Source of the DNA: Gammaproteobacteria bacterium
GTDB lineage: Bacteria; Pseudomonadota; Gammaproteobacteria; Coxiellales; Coxiellaceae
Assembly: GCA_022600315.1 (NCBI GenBank)
Contig: JAHZKQ010000226.1
Span: 1-5,661, forward strand
Direction: 5' to 3'
DNA: 5,661 bases
Positions 1 to 5,661 of this stretch are shown piece after piece (within the stretch, counting starts at the first letter, position 1; the number at the start of each line of letters is the position of its first letter). Below the pieces are notes generated by a model. The model saw nothing but the letters and a program-made list of their open reading frames with translations. It did not search any database and had not been told where the DNA came from. Made by a program: the position numbers and the translations under genes.

Positions 1-727
1 GGTATTACGCTTTTTAAATATGTCGCCATCTCTTTGCATAATCTTAGCAATAATTTTTTTGTATTGGCCAGATAAATAATTATGTTTTTTTAAATGGTAT
101 AGGTCGTAAAGATGTCGTACGAGATGTTTATCGTTTGCACGGGGTTTTCGGCGTTCTGTTTCTGCAATTCGACGCGTTAATGCCACCCATTTTTCAGCAG
201 CCGTTTCATCTAGGTTAAGGCAAGTAACAGGAAAAGAGGCGTGCGCGCATTTTTCCCCCAGGGTTAATTTAATCAGTGAACTGATGCGCATAATTTTGGG
301 TTTAAATTTTGGCGCGCCAAAGAAGCAGCTGTGCGCGATTAAATTCGGCACGTATACTCATAAAACGCCCTTCATAAAAAACTTTAACCCTTTCTTCTGG
401 CGCATTAAAGTTTGCATTCTTTAAAGAGTTTACTAAGCCATATCTGAAATCACGGAGTTTTTTACGTCGCACGCCTTTGCCAAGTTTATCAGTAATTGGT
501 TTTTGTGTTATTTGAAAATCAATATCCTCTGACAGGCGTTCGATAACTTGGTAGCTTTTTGATAGGCTGGTGCCGCCTTTAAAAATTAAAGAAAAATATT
601 CATCATCTACGTGGATTAATGCTTACAGTGCTTTTGTGACATAGAAATCTTTTTGAATATATAATTGAGGAATGCCAAGTATTTCAGCGGCTTTAGTGAT
701 TTCATCTATGTTTGGTTTATCGAGCAT
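1..727 (-). pseudogene. Broken AbiEii-type nucleotidyltransferase toxin gene (5' lesions; 3' end outside window)
   Basis: Read on the minus strand from the ATG at 727-725, the frame begins MLDKPNIDEITKAAEILG and has the look of AbiEii/AbiGii (DUF1814) toxins, the nucleotidyltransferase half of type IV toxin-antitoxin pairs. Codon 35 is an in-frame TAA (625-623). The same frame resumes with FKGGTSLSK and SEDIDF (about 583-515), the nucleotidyltransferase GG...DxD motif, then stops again at a TAA at 304-302. The homologous C-terminal part continues in the +1 frame from about 330 to the left edge, with ETAAEK (207-190) and RHLYDLY (117-97), which match the family's later conserved motifs. So there is one nonsense change and one frameshift in about 725 bases, while all motifs are still readable, which suggests recent decay. 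The ATG overlaps the antitoxin end by 11 bases. The family call is from remembered motifs; the 3' end is not visible. Sequencing error could explain one lesion, less easily both. Confidence 0.82.
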
Positions 728-1175
728 TAATGTTTCCTTCAAAATAAACTTTTCTGTTATGAAAAATAATATTCCTTCGTAAACGGCTTTTAAGTTTTAT
801 AGTAAATCGCACTGGGATTTGTTGAGTTTTTCCTTGATTGTATTCTTGAATTGCACTACCATACTCCCAGTTAACGCCTAATTTATTTAATACGTCGATG
901 GCGATTTCTTCAAAACTTTTTCTAAGCACAGGACGATTGTCGAATAATTTCAATAGGTTTGCTTTGGCATAGACTCCGTGTGAAATTTTAAGAATAAGAC
1001 CATCTTTAATAAAAGCATTTAAAGCCCGAGTTAAGCGTAGCTGGGCGTTGCTAGAATAGTCTTTTGTTAAGTCTTGGCGTCGAAAAACTTCATCAGGTAA
1101 TGCCTTGATTTGGCGCTTAAGAGCAAGGCGGTAATTATTATTGTAGTGTGTGGGTCTTCCCATTTTCTTACCCAT
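717..1175 (-). CDS. AbiEi/DUF6088-type antitoxin, winged-helix transcriptional regulator
   Basis: Intact 152-residue protein preceding the broken AbiEii-like toxin gene. In this type of pair the antitoxin is a DNA-binding autorepressor that counters the toxin without binding it directly (family knowledge). The N-terminus is basic with a GRP (residues 6-8), followed by a helical region (about 15-58) and a winged-helix end (LTRALNAFIKDGLILKISHG, 49-68) typical of DUF6088/AbiEi N-terminal domains. The C-terminal part (about 85-150) contains the QQIPVRFTIKL stretch and a basic, beta-rich end as in DUF6088 proteins. The ATG at 1175 was chosen; an in-frame TTG at 1181 adds two residues and an ATG at 1163 would shorten it by four. 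None of the three has a good Shine-Dalgarno sequence. The last codons overlap the toxin ATG, the usual coupled arrangement. With the toxin inactivated it may now be an orphan regulator. Confidence 0.8.
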   Translation of the reverse strand: MGKKMGRPTHYNNNYRLALKRQIKALPDEVFRRQDLTKDYSSNAQLRLTRALNAFIKDGLILKISHGVYAKANLLKLFDNRPVLRKSFEEIAIDVLNKLGVNWEYGSAIQEYNQGKTQQIPVRFTIKLKSRLRRNIIFHNRKVYFEGNINAR

Positions 1176-1257
1176 CGTCAAATATATTCATTTACATACC
1201 TAATTAATTGAAAAATAACATTTAAATAAGAAGAAGCTAGATTGAAAATCGTCAAAT
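1174..1257. repeat. 10-bp direct repeat ATCGTCAAAT upstream of the antitoxin gene
   Basis: ATCGTCAAAT (plus-strand reading) occurs at 1174-1183, covering the antitoxin start codon, and again at 1248-1257, 74 bases away in the same orientation. The two copies lie within and just upstream of the antitoxin gene, where an autorepressor would be expected to bind. Known AbiEi operators are inverted repeats, so the assignment as an operator is speculative; a chance repeat in AT-rich DNA is also possible. Confidence 0.35.
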
Positions 1258-1348
1258 TAGGACATATAAAAAGCATTCAGCAGGAAAACATTTATTTTAT
1301 CAATGGGTTGGTAATTCCTTCAGCGGGCGCGGCTCCTGCCTGAGGTGG

Positions 1349-1370
1349 AAAAATCAAGATCCTGTCTTAA
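1349..1370 (-). terminator. Weak candidate intrinsic terminator after coaX
   Basis: On the minus strand, 11 bases after the coaX stop, TTAAGA pairs with TCTTGA (one G-U pair) around a CAGGA loop and is followed at once by TTTTT. The stem is only six pairs and AT-rich, so its strength is doubtful, but its place at the end of the operon and the T-run fit. No better hairpin is visible between coaX and the antitoxin gene, so read-through into the toxin-antitoxin remnant is possible. Confidence 0.35.
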
Positions 1371-1380
1371 CGTGCTGTCG

Positions 1381-2151
1381 CTAGTCATTTAGCCCATACG
1401 CAATTCTAAGTCCATGCAAGGAAAGGTCGGCAATAATGGTGGTAAAGATATTTTCGGTTTCAAATAATTGTGCGAAGCCGCCGGTACCAATAATAGTGGT
1501 TGGCTTGCTGCCAAATGCTTCTTGTTTAATTTTACTCGTCAACTCACGCAGTGCACCAAGTTGGCCGAAGTATAAACCGGATTGAATATTGCTATTGGTT
1601 GTAGTGCCAAGTGCATGTTGCATACGGGTAATGCTAACCGGTGCAAGTTTAGCCGCGGTATGTGATAGAGCTTCCATTGAGATTCTAAGGCCTGGCATAA
1701 TCGCACCACCTAAAAATTCTTTATTAGCAGAAGTCGCGCAAAAGGTTGTCGCGGTACCAAGATCGACGACTAAAATATTTTGCTCAGGAAATTGATTAAT
1801 GGCGGCAATGGCATTAGCAATACGATCAGCGCCAACTTCTAAGGGATTTTTAACCCGAATTTTAAGGCCAGTTTTAACGCCGGGTCTTAGAAATAAAGGT
1901 TCCAGATTAAAGTACTTGATGCAAGCGCTCGCCAGTGAATAATCAATGGCGGGGACCACCGAGCAAATAATAATGGCTTTAACTTTTACTGGGTCTAAAT
2001 TATTTTCGCGTAATACGGTGCGTAGAAAAATTCCAATTTGATCGGAAGTCGCGCCACGTTTGCTAGGATGCCTAAAGCTTAAGTGTAATTTTTCTTCGGT
2101 AAAGACACCGCCAAAAATATGTGAGTTACCGACGTCTAAGCAAAGTAACAT
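1381..2151 (-). CDS. coaX: Type III pantothenate kinase
   Basis: Cytoplasmic kinase that phosphorylates pantothenate to 4'-phosphopantothenate, the first step from vitamin B5 to coenzyme A. Its 256 residues are the normal length for CoaX, a member of the ASKHA (acetate and sugar kinase/Hsc70/actin) fold. Visible motifs: the N-terminal phosphate loop DVGNSH (6-11), PGVKTGL (90-96), GADR (107-110) with the presumed catalytic Asp109, the second phosphate loop DLGTATT (130-136), GGAIMPG (148-154) and the adenosine-site GTGG (222-225). Type III kinases need a monovalent cation and resist CoA feedback (family knowledge). The ATG lies two bases after the panD stop, with AGGAG at 2164-2160 inside the panD 3' end, eight bases before the start. 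It is the last gene of the operon. All expected motifs are present, so it should be functional. Confidence 0.96.
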   Translation of the reverse strand: MLLCLDVGNSHIFGGVFTEEKLHLSFRHPSKRGATSDQIGIFLRTVLRENNLDPVKVKAIIICSVVPAIDYSLASACIKYFNLEPLFLRPGVKTGLKIRVKNPLEVGADRIANAIAAINQFPEQNILVVDLGTATTFCATSANKEFLGGAIMPGLRISMEALSHTAAKLAPVSITRMQHALGTTTNSNIQSGLYFGQLGALRELTSKIKQEAFGSKPTTIIGTGGFAQLFETENIFTTIIADLSLHGLRIAYGLND

Positions 2152-2153
2152 GT

Positions 2154-2486
2154 TTATTGCTCCTGAAGATCTAACACGATGGGTTTAAGTTGTTCTTGGC
2201 TTGGATCAATTTGAGCATAAGATAAAATAAAAACTGTATCACCGATGGCGGCTTTACGTGCCGCTGGGCCATTTAACGCAAAGATATTGCTGCCGGCTTC
2301 GCCCTTAATTACGTAGGTTTCTAGGCGTTCGCCATTATTTAAATTAACGATTTGCACTTTTTCATTTTCAATTAAATTAGCTTGGCGCATAATGTTTTCG
2401 TCAATGGTGATGCTGCCAACATAAAACAATTCGCGTTGAGTAATTTTAGCGTAAGCGATTTTAGATTTTAAGGTAGTGATTAACAT
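2154..2486 (-). CDS. panD: Aspartate 1-decarboxylase (pyruvoyl enzyme) proenzyme
   Basis: Decarboxylates L-aspartate to beta-alanine, the second substrate of PanC. PanD is made as a proenzyme that cleaves itself between Gly24 and Ser25, turning Ser25 into the pyruvoyl cofactor; YVGS at 22-25 shows this site. Other residues matching the E. coli active site are Lys9, Arg54, Thr57, Tyr58 and Asn72 in LNGPAAR (71-77). At 110 residues it is shorter than E. coli PanD (126), with the difference in the C-terminal tail beyond the double-psi barrel core, so activity is not in doubt from that. The start ATG overlaps the last codons of panC by seven bases, and an AAAGAG about eight bases upstream may serve as the ribosome site; translation is probably coupled to panC. 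No PanM/PanZ-type maturation factor gene is visible here. Confidence 0.96.
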   Translation of the reverse strand: MLITTLKSKIAYAKITQRELFYVGSITIDENIMRQANLIENEKVQIVNLNNGERLETYVIKGEAGSNIFALNGPAARKAAIGDTVFILSYAQIDPSQEQLKPIVLDLQEQ

Positions 2487-3265
2487 GGGCTAGTCTCTTT
2501 AATGTCGTTAAGGTCAATATTATCAATCAGGCGCACCTTGCCAAGTTTAGCAGCCACAAAGCGCCGGCCTTGAGATTCAGTGACATAATCCACTTGAAAC
2601 CCCTGCGATTCTAAGTCTTGAGTGATTTTATCAACGGGCTTTGCTTGCTTTAATAAAGTATGTAGTTTGGTTGCAGCTTGGCGCTGCGGATCGGTTAAAA
2701 GATTATTGCGTGAGCTTAAGGCTAAGCCCGAGGCCTCGCGAATGGTGGGGCAAGCAATGACTTTGCAATCAAGAAAAAATGCATCCACCATATTTTTTAC
2801 TAGTTGCAATTGTTGATAATCTTTTTCTCCAAAATATACTCGCTGGGGTTTAATGATATTTAATAGTTTTAATACTACAGTAAGCATGCCGGTAAAATGC
2901 CCGGGGCGATTTTTACCTTCCATTAATTGTGAAAGTTTTTGTTCGCCAACCTGGTATTTAAAATCGTCAGGGTATAAAGTTTTATAGTCAGGTAATAATA
3001 TATAATCCACATTTAATCGTGCAGCATATTCCAGATCAGCTGCTAGAGTGCGAGGATAGTTTTTCAAATCATCTGCGTTGTTAAATTGGGTGGGATTAAT
3101 AAATATACTGAGGACTGTGCGATCATTTTCATTAATCGCGCGCGTTATTAAGCTTGCATGACCTTGGTGTAAGTTTCCCATCGTAGGCACAAAACCAATC
3201 TGACAATCTTTTAGGCGTTGACGTTCGGCTTGCCAATCTTTAATTGATCTAAAGGTAGTGGGCAT
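2480..3265 (-). CDS. panC: Pantothenate synthetase (pantoate--beta-alanine ligase)
   Basis: ATP-dependent ligase that joins pantoate and beta-alanine through a pantoyl-adenylate, the last step to pantothenate. The 261 residues are slightly below the usual 280 or so. Nucleotidyltransferase-fold motifs in order: [10 protein letters not shown] (27-36), the HxGH ATP site; SIFINPTQF (53-61); the pantoate/ATP region [10 protein letters not shown] (117-126); FGEKDYQQL (145-153); and SGLALSSRN (179-187), the KMSKS-like loop, where the usual DGLAMSSRN has Ser in place of Asp at position 179. RLIDN (245-249) is the conserved C-terminal end. The start ATG follows panB by nine bases, with AAGGA (3276-3272, overlapping the panB stop) six bases before it. 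The 3' end overlaps panD. Confidence 0.96.
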   Translation of the reverse strand: MPTTFRSIKDWQAERQRLKDCQIGFVPTMGNLHQGHASLITRAINENDRTVLSIFINPTQFNNADDLKNYPRTLAADLEYAARLNVDYILLPDYKTLYPDDFKYQVGEQKLSQLMEGKNRPGHFTGMLTVVLKLLNIIKPQRVYFGEKDYQQLQLVKNMVDAFFLDCKVIACPTIREASGLALSSRNNLLTDPQRQAATKLHTLLKQAKPVDKITQDLESQGFQVDYVTESQGRRFVAAKLGKVRLIDNIDLNDIKETSPC

Positions 3266-3274
3266 ATTGATTCC

Positions 3275-4066
3275 TTAGTAGCAGTGTTCTTCTATATTTG
3301 GGAAAACAAGATTTTTAACGTCCTTATTATATTCATTTAGAGAATTTTTAATAGTATTAAAACCATCAAAATAGACTTTTAAAAATTTAGGTTTAAAATC
3401 TTGGTTCATGCCCAGCAAATCATGCAATACTAAGACTTGGCCATCAGTGTTGGGTCCCGCTCCGATGCCAATAATGGGTGTTTTTAAGGCTTGAGTAATT
3501 TCCTTAGCTACTGCATCTGGCACGCATTCTAAAACGATAGCAAAACAGCCTGCCTGTGCGAGTGCATCGGCATCGCGTTTAAGTTGATTAATTTTTTTTG
3601 GATCTTTACCCTGAATGCGAAAGCCACCGAGATGATGAATGGATTGCGGGGTTAAACCAATATGTCCCATCACCGGAATACCAGAATCAACCACATGACG
3701 AATCAACTCAAGATTGCCGGTAGCGCCCTCTAATTTAATCGCATTGGCACCGGCGCGCATAATTTTTTCTACCGCTTCCATATTGCGATTAGAGCTTTTG
3801 CGATAGGATAAAAATGGCATATCACTGATAATAAATTTATCCACTGCCCCGCGTGCAACTGCTGCAGTATGCAAAGCCATTAAATCAATGTCTGCAGCAA
3901 TAGTATTTTCATAGCCATGCATTACCATCGCTAAGCTATCACCCACTAGGATGCAGTCAATATCACTGGCGTTAATAATTTTTGCGCTCCAGTAATCATA
4001 ACAAGTGACCATGGTAATTTTTTGTTGAGTTTCTTTAGCTTTATTAAATTCTAAAATGTTTTTCAT
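3275..4066 (-). CDS. panB: 3-methyl-2-oxobutanoate hydroxymethyltransferase (ketopantoate hydroxymethyltransferase)
   Basis: Transfers a hydroxymethyl group from 5,10-methylene-tetrahydrofolate to 2-ketoisovalerate, giving ketopantoate, the committed step of the pantoate branch. The length, 263 residues, is typical (E. coli 264). It is a TIM-barrel enzyme with recognisable sites: VTCYDYWSA (20-28), VGDSLAMVMHG (41-51) with metal ligand Asp43, SDMPF (81-85) with Asp82, KLEG (111-114) with Glu113, GHIGLTPQS (134-142), the catalytic Glu180 in VLECVP, GIGAGPNTDGQ (200-210) and VLHDLLGM (213-220). All catalytic residues expected from E. coli PanB are present. The ATG overlaps the panG stop as ATGA, and a perfect AAGGAG (4080-4075) sits eight bases upstream inside panG, so translation is coupled to panG but can also initiate strongly alone. 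Confidence 0.97.
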   Translation of the reverse strand: MKNILEFNKAKETQQKITMVTCYDYWSAKIINASDIDCILVGDSLAMVMHGYENTIAADIDLMALHTAAVARGAVDKFIISDMPFLSYRKSSNRNMEAVEKIMRAGANAIKLEGATGNLELIRHVVDSGIPVMGHIGLTPQSIHHLGGFRIQGKDPKKINQLKRDADALAQAGCFAIVLECVPDAVAKEITQALKTPIIGIGAGPNTDGQVLVLHDLLGMNQDFKPKFLKVYFDGFNTIKNSLNEYNKDVKNLVFPNIEEHCY

Positions 4067-4782
4067 ACTATAGTCTCCTTGATATTCAGTGTATTGTTAT
4101 AGGCATTAATAAATGCTTGATACACTTGTTGATAGGGGTCGTTTGCTAATGCTGCTAAGTTTTTTTCTAAAGTTAATTGATCTTGACGCTTTAATGGCCC
4201 GGTTAAAGCATTGGCAGGATCATTTAATAAATTCTTTAGGGTTTGTGCAAGATAAGGTTTGCCGATTGATTGTGGTAAATGTAAATCAGTTTCCAGGCCC
4301 TTAAAAAACTTTTGCCAAAGTAAGGTGGTAAAATTATTGGCGAGTACACATAGGGTATGATAGCGTGGTTTTAATTTATTTGCGATTTTATAATGTGGAT
4401 TCGGTAGCCCAGGTAATAAGTCATTAAAGTCTGGCCCTTCTTGTTCAAGAATAAAAGGAATAATCTGGTATTCATTTAAAGTATAATGCTGCGCGCCAAA
4501 AGACATTAAGGGATGTGCGCCATGTGCCAGTGGCGTAACCAGTTGGCCAGAGCAGTGAATTAAAAATTTTTCTTGTAGATAAGGATGCTCATGAATAAAT
4601 GTTTCAATGGCGTCATCACTAATCAGCAACAAAACCCGCGAACTACTGGCTACCACATCTGCAAGTTCAGTCTGACTCTGCCGATACCAATGTTGAAAAG
4701 GGATGTTTAGTTGCTGAAAATAATAGCAGAGATGCATGGCCAAACGGCCATTGCCGATAAGAGTGTACGGTACCTGTCGCAT
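4063..4782 (-). CDS. panG: PanG-type ketopantoate reductase (Rossmann-like/DUF2520)
   Basis: Probably reduces ketopantoate to pantoate with NAD(P)H, the step done by PanE or IlvC in other bacteria. The 239-residue protein has an N-terminal Rossmann-like nucleotide site (TLIGNGRLAMH, 7-17), then HCSGQ (76-80) and AHPLMSFG (89-96), and a C-terminal DUF2520-type helical domain with YHTLCVLANNF (141-151) and ALTGPLKRQD (192-201). This architecture differs from classical PanE (ApbA family). PanG was described as the sole ketopantoate reductase of Francisella, with homologues noted in Coxiella and Enterococcus. Its place directly before panB, with a 4-base ATGA overlap, supports that role; identity is by architecture and context, not by search. 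The ATG at 4782 is preferred over an upstream TTG (4788) because AGGA at 4793-4790 is seven bases from the ATG but only one from the TTG. A general NAD(P)-dependent reductase of another pathway is the less likely alternative. Confidence 0.85.
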   Translation of the reverse strand: MRQVPYTLIGNGRLAMHLCYYFQQLNIPFQHWYRQSQTELADVVASSSRVLLLISDDAIETFIHEHPYLQEKFLIHCSGQLVTPLAHGAHPLMSFGAQHYTLNEYQIIPFILEQEGPDFNDLLPGLPNPHYKIANKLKPRYHTLCVLANNFTTLLWQKFFKGLETDLHLPQSIGKPYLAQTLKNLLNDPANALTGPLKRQDQLTLEKNLAALANDPYQQVYQAFINAYNNTLNIKETIV

Positions 4783-4789
4783 GATCAAG

Positions 4790-4793
4790 TCCT
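4790..4793 (-). promoter_or_regulatory. Ribosome binding site deciding the panG start
   Basis: AGGA on the minus strand, seven bases before the ATG at 4782. The spacing rules out the in-frame TTG at 4788 as main start. Confidence 0.6.
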
Positions 4794-4826
4794 GTCAATG
4801 AGCTGTTAAAAACCACAATATTGGGG

Positions 4827-4835
4827 TGTATACCA
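4827..4835 (-). promoter_or_regulatory. Candidate extended -10 promoter for the pan operon
   Basis: The minus strand reads TGGTATACA, an extended -10 element (TG, one base, TATACA). It would start transcription near 4820, giving a leader of about 38 bases before the panG ATG. No good -35 lies 17 bases upstream, which extended -10 promoters tolerate. A second possibility is TTGCGT (4900-4895) with TATACC (4879-4874) at a short 15-base spacing. Neither is strong; no riboswitch-like fold or clear operator for the operon was recognised. Confidence 0.25.
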
Positions 4836-4946
4836 ATCATCGCTGTCTGAGTAGTCGGTGTTGGTTCGGCAATGGTATAGGCTTATTCTAAATAACGCAA
4901 TAGGTCTGGAGTGCGCTTAGCTTAGTGGGCCGACTAATTCGGATGA

Positions 4947-4978
4947 TACTCCGGAATAGTCTTGACTATTTCGGAGTA
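4947..4978. repeat. Near-perfect 15-bp palindrome, likely operator for the ATPase gene
   Basis: TACTCCGGAATAGTC (4947-4961) and GACTATTTCGGAGTA (4964-4978) are inverted copies separated by TT, with a single mismatch. The right arm overlaps the -35 element and spacer of the plus-strand promoter for the ATPase gene. A third partial copy, ACTATTC (4983-4989), matching the inverse of GAATAGT in the left arm, covers the -10 region. The position is what an operator for a dimeric repressor would have. It lacks a following T-run, so it is not an intrinsic terminator. A dispersed repeat element is the other possibility, checkable only against the rest of the genome. Confidence 0.6.
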
Positions 4979-4990
4979 ATATACTATTCT
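4962..4990 (+). promoter_or_regulatory. Sigma70-like promoter of the ATPase gene, predicted leaderless
   Basis: TTGACT (4962-4967) and TATTCT (4985-4990) are separated by the ideal 17 bases, matching five and four of the six consensus positions. A start site seven bases after the -10 would fall at about 4997, the A of the ATPase ATG, so the mRNA may have almost no leader. In line with this, no Shine-Dalgarno sequence lies at the proper distance; the nearest, GGAG at 4973-4976, is 20 bases upstream of the ATG. Confidence 0.55.
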
Positions 4991-4996
4991 AGTCGT

Positions 4997-5661
4997 ATGA
5001 AGCGAAACTATACAAACACTTTGCTAGACCACTTTTCCGCGCATCGGCAAATGGTATTTGTTATGGGGCCAAGGCAGTCGGGAAAAACAACGGTTGCGCA
5101 TGATATGATTGGCCATAAAAAATCAGCGCGGTATTTGTCTTGGGACAATACAAACGATAGAGATCTCATTCTGCGAGGAACAAAAGCCATTGCGGATGAT
5201 ATTCAATTATCAACCTTGCAAAGTTTAAAGCCAATTATTTGTTTTGATGAAATTCACAAATATCATCACTGGCGAGATTTATTAAAAGGTTTTTATGATA
5301 GCTATCCAGATAAAACGCGGATATTAGTTACAGGCAGTGCAAAGTTAGATGCTTTTAGTCGAGGTGGTGACAGCTTAATGGGGCGGTATTTCCCATTTCA
5401 CTTCCATCCGTTGTCTGTTGCTGAAATTATCCATAAAGAATTTCCTGCGGAAAAAGATCTACTTTTAAAACCGAAAAAAATTGATGACGATGTTTTTCAA
5501 GCGCTATGGAAATTTGGTGGTTATCCTGATCCATTTTTAAAACAGGGTGATGCTTATCATAGAAGGTGGCAGAAGTTACGATCGCAGCAAATTTTTCAGG
5601 AAGATATTCGAGATTTAACCCGTATTCAAGATTTAGGGCGTTTAGAATTATTGGCAGAGTA
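4997..5661 (+). CDS. AAA_14/DUF4143-family ATPase, N-terminal part (runs off the right edge)
   Basis: The first 221 residues are visible and open to the edge. A Walker A motif GPRQSGKTT (24-32) and Walker B PIICFDEIHK (79-88) are followed by the sensor-like TGSAKLD (112-118) and a GRY (129-131) as in the AAA_14 domain. The stretch from about 197 (FQEDIRDLTRIQDLGRLELL) looks like the start of the DUF4143 domain. Such proteins are common in bacteria and archaea, often as mobile or accessory genes; their role is poorly known, and no substrate can be named. The ATG at 4997 puts Walker A at the usual distance from the N-terminus. An in-frame ATG at 4943 would add 18 residues read through the palindrome; it has no ribosome site and is less likely. 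It is divergent from panG and not part of that operon. Confidence 0.9.
   Translation, partial: MKRNYTNTLLDHFSAHRQMVFVMGPRQSGKTTVAHDMIGHKKSARYLSWDNTNDRDLILRGTKAIADDIQLSTLQSLKPIICFDEIHKYHHWRDLLKGFYDSYPDKTRILVTGSAKLDAFSRGGDSLMGRYFPFHFHPLSVAEIIHKEFPAEKDLLLKPKKIDDDVFQALWKFGGYPDPFLKQGDAYHRRWQKLRSQQIFQEDIRDLTRIQDLGRLELLAE

Noticed and set aside
1174..1380. CRISPR or attachment-site interpretation of the repeats near the antitoxin gene
   Set aside because: Only two short copies, no regular spacers, no integrase or tRNA nearby.
1589..1795. Plus-strand 68-residue ORF inside coaX
   Set aside because: It lies antisense to well-conserved coaX motifs, has no ribosome site and resembles no family; shadow frame.
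2622..2816. Plus-strand 64-residue ORF inside panC
   Set aside because: Antisense to the conserved panC region with the SSRN motif; no independent coding signal.
4113..4304. Plus-strand 63-residue ORF inside panG
   Set aside because: Antisense to the conserved C-terminal domain of panG; shadow frame.
4820..4837. ATTGG...CCAAT inverted repeat upstream of panG
   Set aside because: Only five paired bases with an eight-base loop; too short to call an operator or hairpin beyond chance.
4900..4960. Possible tRNA-like stretch in the divergent intergenic region
   Set aside because: No acceptor-stem pairing and no consistent T-arm could be found on either strand; the pairing there is explained by the palindrome.
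5008..5190. Minus-strand 60-residue ORF within the ATPase gene
   Set aside because: Antisense to the Walker A region of a clear ATPase; shadow frame.

Overview
The window is AT-rich, and its core is a five-gene minus-strand operon for vitamin B5 (pantothenate) synthesis and phosphorylation: panG-panB-panC-panD-coaX, roughly 4782 down to 1381. Two features suggest an AT-rich gammaproteobacterium, perhaps in the Coxiella/Legionella/Francisella sphere. One is a PanG-type (Rossmann/DUF2520) ketopantoate reductase in place of PanE, known from Francisella and with homologues reported in Coxiella. The other is a type III pantothenate kinase. The taxonomic placement is inference; there is no rRNA or marker gene here.

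Layout, left to right. Positions 1-727 (minus) hold a decayed AbiEii-type nucleotidyltransferase toxin gene with an in-frame stop and a frameshift, running off the left edge. Positions 717-1175 (minus) hold its intact AbiEi/DUF6088-type antitoxin, overlapping the toxin start by 11 bases. Positions 1176-1380 are a short intergenic stretch with a 10-bp direct repeat, a doubtful 33-codon ORF and a weak terminator for the operon. Positions 1381-4782 (minus) are the pantothenate operon, whose genes overlap or lie at most 9 bases apart. Positions 4783-4996 are a divergent intergenic region with a near-perfect 15-bp palindrome overlapping a strong-looking plus-strand promoter. From 4997 to the right edge (plus) is the N-terminal part of an AAA_14/DUF4143-family ATPase.

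How the genes work together: PanB makes ketopantoate from 2-ketoisovalerate, PanG reduces it to pantoate, PanD makes beta-alanine from aspartate, PanC joins the two into pantothenate, and CoaX phosphorylates it, the entry step to coenzyme A. The operon is thus a complete module from 2-ketoisovalerate and aspartate to 4'-phosphopantothenate. The flanking genes (broken toxin-antitoxin pair, DUF4143 ATPase) are accessory genes with no visible link to it.

I see no clear evidence of a wholly new system. The points most worth a second look are the toxin lesions beside an intact antitoxin, and the palindrome/promoter arrangement that predicts a leaderless, possibly repressed, ATPase mRNA.
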